Below are positions 60,636 to 64,000 of a stretch of 64,000 bases of DNA, piece by piece (position 1 is the stretch's first letter; each line of letters begins with the position of its first letter). Source of the stretch: Planctomycetota bacterium. Lineage in GTDB: Bacteria; Planctomycetota; UBA1135. The notes below the pieces were generated by a model that did not search any database, was not told where the DNA came from, and saw only the letters and a program-made list of their open reading frames with translations. Location: NCBI GenBank assembly GCA_008501825.1, contig QQUA01000005.1:41416-105415 (forward strand), in the 5' to 3' direction. Position numbers and translations under genes: made by a program.

Positions 60636-63600
60636 TTAGTCCTCTTGATCTGCGGGCGGCCAAGCAAACTCAAAGCGTTCCAAGCCGGGTTCGCCGCTGT
60701 AGGAACTCATGTGCAAACCCCAGCGGGGGCCCGTTTCCGGAATCTCCCGACCACTGAGTTCCGGTCGAAACAAACCAGGGGCTCGTAACCCCGGCCCTTT
60801 CAGATACTGGGTGATTTGGGCATCGAAATCGAGGCCGGACGGCGATTTTCTAAGGCTGCGGCCGCGGGGCCCGTGCCCGGAAACCAAACTCCAATAACTT
60901 TGGTTTTGGGTCCAAACCAAGACTTCGTGACCGCTGTCTTGAATGGGAATGCCATCGGCCCAGCGCTGAAACGGACCGAGGGGATGCGGTGCGGTGGCCA
61001 ATCCCATGCGGGTGAATTTTGGGCCGCCGCTTCCCCGAAGAGCACAACGCCCTTTGTAATAGAGACGAATGCCGTCGCCGCTGGAAACGAGACAGGCGTC
61101 GTCCACCCGGTAGCTATCGAAGCGATGAGGCAAATCCCAAGTACTTGACAACACAGGTTGGGCCGGGCGTTGCCATGGTCCGTCAGGGCTGTCGGCTTGA
61201 GCTACGGCAATCGTCGTCCGCCCGCAAGCCTGCACCTCCTGGTTAAGGAAGTCGGCGGCCACCGCGGTGTAATAAAGAAACCAGCGATTTTGAAACTGGA
61301 GGATGTTTGGAGTAAAGACACCGTGGGCGTCGAAAGCCTGCTTTGGTCCGTGACCTAGGGCGCGGCCGAGTTCTTTCCAGTGATGGCCTTCATCCCTGGA
61401 TTCGGCGTACCAAATTTCTCCGGCGTAACCTTCTGGGTAGTTGGGGGCCCCTTGCTCGATCTTGGTATACCAAACTAAATATCGATCTCCGGTTCGCACG
61501 ACGTCGCTTGGATCGCGGCGAATCAGGCCAGCTTCGGCGCCAAGGCCGTGAGCCGATGAGAATCGGAACCAGGCCTCGGAAGTCTTGGCGGCAAGTTCAG
61601 GATCGAAACCCAAAGGATTCCCGATGAACTCCTCGGCCTCCGTTTCAAGTTCAAAATGGGCCAATGCGGTAGGAACCAGATCGAACAAAGTCGGTTGCCC
61701 AAGCGGACTTCCCTTGGAAACCGAGGGGCCGCTTAGGATCCACCAACTTGCCTGAACCATGGCGTCCCGAATTGGATCTCCGGTCAAGGAGTGACCGGCT
61801 TCTCCGCCGTGAAGCCCGTACCCGCCGTGATCGGTCGTGGCGCAGATCAGCCAATCTTCGCGACCGCGTTTCACGCCTTCCCGCTGTTTTAAGGCATCCA
61901 GGATCACACCGATGGAGGCATCCAGTTTTTCCACCGCTTGGCGATAGGCGTCCACGTCATGGTGATAGCCGAATTGATGGCCGGCGCCGTCGACTTGCCC
62001 CAAATGAACCACCACGGCTCCGGGAACCAAGTTCTCATGATTTTCCTGCTGCAAATAGGCGGCGACTTGTTCCGCTACGATTTGATCTCCCTCACTTCCT
62101 CCGGGAAGCGGCTCGCTGCCTGGTTTGGGAAAGCGGAGGCTGCCGTCGGCGGCCGGGCTAAGCACCTCCGAGAAAGGCCGCCACTTGGCGAAAGTGGCGC
62201 TATGCAACCACGGAAGTTCGTGTTTCAAGCGTTTAAAGAAATGGGGGAAGGGTCCTTCAAAACCAGACAAAGCGGCATTGCTGACCAGGCCGTGTTCCTG
62301 CGGGGATAAACCACTCAACAAGGTGCCCCAATTGGGGGCGCTGTCTCCTGAAGTGCCGCAACCTCGAGCGTCATAACTCACCGTTCCGTTTGCGATCAAG
62401 GAATCTAGGTGGGGAGTGTAAGCGGTTCTTAAGGCATCCGCTCGAACGCCGTCTAAAGCAAGCAGCAGCAACTTTGGTTGCGGTTTTTCTACATCTCGCT
62501 GCCAGCTTCGAAAGGCTTGCGTCATGGCTTTCACCCGATCCGGATGCTGAGTCGCCAGGTTGTTCTGTTCTCCAGGATCTTGCGTTAGATGGACCAGGAA
62601 GCTCTGGTCTTCTCCTTCCAGCTTGCGCCGATCGGTGTCTCGCGGTTGACCCAACAACTTCCAGGGGCCGTTTCGGATCGCCCATTGATTGCCCACCTTC
62701 CAAAACAGAGGACGATTCGGTCCGGGCAAACTCTGGTTATCCAACCAAGGCCGCAAACTGATTCCGTCCAATGGATGAGGAGGTAAAGGTAGGCCGGCCA
62801 AATCGACCAAGGTTGGAAACCAATCGATCGCGTGAAAGGCTTGGTCGCGGATTTCTCCTTCGGGTAAATGGCCGGGCCAACTCACGATGGCCGGAACTCG
62901 GATGCCACCCTCGAACAAGCTGAATTTGGCACCACGGTAAGGGCCGGCGCTACCACCGCCTTCAAAGCTGCGCACTTCGGTGGAATGACCGTGATCCGAT
63001 TGAAACACGACTACCGTTTGATCTTGGATGCCCAGGCGAGGCAATTCGCTTAGGATTTCACCGATTTGCTCGTCCATGGTGGCCAGGAAAGCCAGGTAAT
63101 CCCGGCGCGGAGGCTCCAAATGAGCGAAGTGTTGTCTCCATTTCGCCGTTCCTTGCAAGGGATAGTGAGGGGAGTTGAACGGCAAATAAAGAAAGAAAGG
63201 CCGGTTGCGGTGTTGTTCAAGAAAAGCCTTGGCTTCTCGAACCAACAGTTCGCCGAAATGTTCACCTTCTTGCCAAATTTCTGCATGATCACGCCAAAGA
63301 TCGTGGCGGTTGGGCCCGTTCCAAAAAAAGAAGTGGGAGTAATTATCGATACAACCCTGTTTGTGACCGAAGAAACGATCGAAACCATGGTGCAATGGAT
63401 TTTGATCTTCTCGCGTACCCAAATGCCACTTGCCGATTAAGGCGGTGGCAAAGCCATGGCCTTGGAACCACTCTGCCAGGGTGGTTTCGGTAAAAGGTAA
63501 TCCGTGGCCGCCGGGTGAAACGTTTCCGCCAACGCCAGCCCGATGGGGGTAGCGACCGGTCAGAAGGGATGCTCTGGAAGGGGAGCAGATCGAAGAGGCG

Positions 63601-63794
63601 GCGTAAAACTGGGTAAAGCGAACGCCGCGATCGGCCAAGGCATCCAGGTGCGGCGTGACCACGTCTTCGGTGCCGAATGCGCCCAAATCGGCGGTGCCCT
63701 GATCGTCGCTCAAGATCAAAATCACATTGGGCGGCGGCTCCGGCAATTGAAAGGAGGGCGAAGCCGTCAGCAGCAGGAGGGGGAGGAGGCCCAT
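60636..63794 (-). CDS. Triple fusion: sulfatase, type-I phosphodiesterase-like domain and GH117/GH43-like propeller
   Basis: A 1,052-residue secreted protein with three catalytic-type regions. A short signal (MGLLPLLLLTASPSFQ) leads to a sulfatase domain (about 22-445). It carries ILSDDQG (metal Asp30/31) and the formylglycine core CSPSR with C70, plus GKWHLG and FQSDHGHS. A second alkaline-phosphatase-superfamily domain (about 447-715) starts LLLLALDGVRADAL, keeps SAPNWGTLLSG with its likely nucleophile and ATTDHGGYG. The last 330 residues are a five-bladed propeller like GH117/GH43 (AHGVFTPNILQFQNRWFLYYTAV, YRVDDACLVSS). Such a chain could remove sulfate and cleave a sulfated polysaccharide. 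The ATG at 63794 fits the signal; an IS copy starts 44 bases upstream. Confidence 0.85.
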   Translation of the reverse strand: MGLLPLLLLTASPSFQLPEPPPNVILILSDDQGTADLGAFGTEDVVTPHLDALADRGVRFTQFYAASSICSPSRASLLTGRYPHRAGVGGNVSPGGHGLPFTETTLAEWFQGHGFATALIGKWHLGTREDQNPLHHGFDRFFGHKQGCIDNYSHFFFWNGPNRHDLWRDHAEIWQEGEHFGELLVREAKAFLEQHRNRPFFLYLPFNSPHYPLQGTAKWRQHFAHLEPPRRDYLAFLATMDEQIGEILSELPRLGIQDQTVVVFQSDHGHSTEVRSFEGGGSAGPYRGAKFSLFEGGIRVPAIVSWPGHLPEGEIRDQAFHAIDWFPTLVDLAGLPLPPHPLDGISLRPWLDNQSLPGPNRPLFWKVGNQWAIRNGPWKLLGQPRDTDRRKLEGEDQSFLVHLTQDPGEQNNLATQHPDRVKAMTQAFRSWQRDVEKPQPKLLLLALDGVRADALRTAYTPHLDSLIANGTVSYDARGCGTSGDSAPNWGTLLSGLSPQEHGLVSNAALSGFEGPFPHFFKRLKHELPWLHSATFAKWRPFSEVLSPAADGSLRFPKPGSEPLPGGSEGDQIVAEQVAAYLQQENHENLVPGAVVVHLGQVDGAGHQFGYHHDVDAYRQAVEKLDASIGVILDALKQREGVKRGREDWLICATTDHGGYGLHGGEAGHSLTGDPIRDAMVQASWWILSGPSVSKGSPLGQPTLFDLVPTALAHFELETEAEEFIGNPLGFDPELAAKTSEAWFRFSSAHGLGAEAGLIRRDPSDVVRTGDRYLVWYTKIEQGAPNYPEGYAGEIWYAESRDEGHHWKELGRALGHGPKQAFDAHGVFTPNILQFQNRWFLYYTAVAADFLNQEVQACGRTTIAVAQADSPDGPWQRPAQPVLSSTWDLPHRFDSYRVDDACLVSSGDGIRLYYKGRCALRGSGGPKFTRMGLATAPHPLGPFQRWADGIPIQDSGHEVLVWTQNQSYWSLVSGHGPRGRSLRKSPSGLDFDAQITQYLKGPGLRAPGLFRPELSGREIPETGPRWGLHMSSYSGEPGLERFEFAWPPADQED

Positions 63795-63838
63795 GAAGCG
63801 TCCAGCCTAATTCCTTCCGGAAGTCGTGGGTTACTTCG

Positions 63839-64000
63839 GAAACTGGCACAAACTATTGGAGGTTGAAGGAAGGAAAGATCCTCCACCGAAACAGCTCCCT
63901 GGCGGTCCAACGCCGAGAGGTCACCCCCAGCAACATCCCCGGAGTCGGGGGCTCGCCCTCGGCGGTGATCGGCCGCACGTAGTTGCGCCACAAAAGCCAC
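63839..64000 (-). mobile_element. Second copy of the insertion sequence, partial (cut by window end)
   Basis: Begins with the same terminal repeat GAAACTGGCACAAACTATTGG as the copy at 30988 and continues with similar sequence to the window end. It has the same orientation. It differs by scattered substitutions and a 9-base deletion near the end of the transposase gene. Confidence 0.85.
63853..64000 (-). CDS. Transposase C-terminus, second copy (partial)
   Basis: The last 48 residues or so of the same transposase as at 31002. The reading frame translates to a C-terminus that shares WLLWRNYVRPITAEGEPP and GMLLGVTSRRW with copy one. It then has TARELFRWRIF and ends PSFNLQ, three codons shorter than copy one. 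The frame is open to the window edge, so nothing suggests inactivation in the visible part. Confidence 0.8.
   Translation of the reverse strand, partial: WLLWRNYVRPITAEGEPPTPGMLLGVTSRRWTARELFRWRIFPSFNLQ

Noticed and set aside
1..64000. CRISPR arrays, rRNA, tRNA
   Set aside because: No regularly spaced direct repeats and no sequence resembling rRNA or tRNA were found by eye; a covariance-model scan would be decisive for small RNAs.

Overview
The window is GC-rich and almost fully coding, with short gaps and no gap above 300 bases. I saw no rRNA, tRNA or CRISPR array. The gene content suggests a member of the Planctomycetota or a close relative: Tat-exported Gfo/Idh/MocA and TIM-barrel sugar enzymes, a formylglycine-type sulfatase, a multiheme c-type lipoprotein paired with a PQQ-dehydrogenase-like propeller, giant secreted proteins with TPR and alpha-2-macroglobulin parts, many signal peptides, and frequent TTG/GTG starts. 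The taxon is inferred from gene content, not from a marker gene.

Layout. 1-7,989: a partial glycerophosphodiester phosphodiesterase, thiol peroxidase, a small heavy-metal-associated-like protein, oligoribonuclease, two exported alpha/beta hydrolases around a DUF3501 gene, and an FG-GAP-like propeller protein, closed by two clear intrinsic terminators. 8,074-18,182: an envelope sugar-oxidation block with a Tat Gfo/Idh/MocA oxidoreductase, a phosphatase-like/FGE-like fusion, ApbE, a Tat TIM-barrel isomerase, a PuuD-type hydrolase, and the propeller plus five-heme PA14 lipoprotein pair. 18,202-21,514: an EEP-fold lipoprotein, CutC, a TMEM175-type channel and an unknown lipoprotein.

21,511-30,989 is the most unusual stretch. 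It holds four ATP-grasp ligases, glycogen synthase GlgA, an S51/glutamine-amidotransferase-like protein whose catalytic serine position is alanine, and two esterases. Five of these genes follow one another on the + strand behind the first ATP-grasp gene, and that gene shares a 66-base divergent promoter region with glgA. This looks like a pathway that makes and trims an amide- or ester-linked product, possibly tied to glycogen. It is my candidate for an undescribed system. It ends at an insertion sequence (30,988-32,135) whose terminal bases supply the stop codon of the last esterase. A second, diverged copy starts at 63,839 and runs out of the window.

32,283-44,340: catalase, an HNH protein, and a storage-glucan locus with GlgC, debranching enzyme, GT4 glycosyltransferase, GH57 enzyme, and a 1,402-residue fusion of a GT3-type glycogen synthase to a GT35 glucan phosphorylase. 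44,471-57,853: a subtilisin, a large unknown exported protein, an HPF/RaiA-type ribosome-hibernation factor and a 2,699-residue alpha-2-macroglobulin-like protein without a thioester motif. 57,920-63,794: a small DUF6958-like protein, a propeller/PHP fusion and a three-part sulfatase/phosphodiesterase/GH117-like fusion.

Several starts lack a Shine-Dalgarno sequence but have a TATAAT-like hexamer 6-8 bases upstream. This suggests that leaderless transcripts are common here, and I used it to choose some starts.
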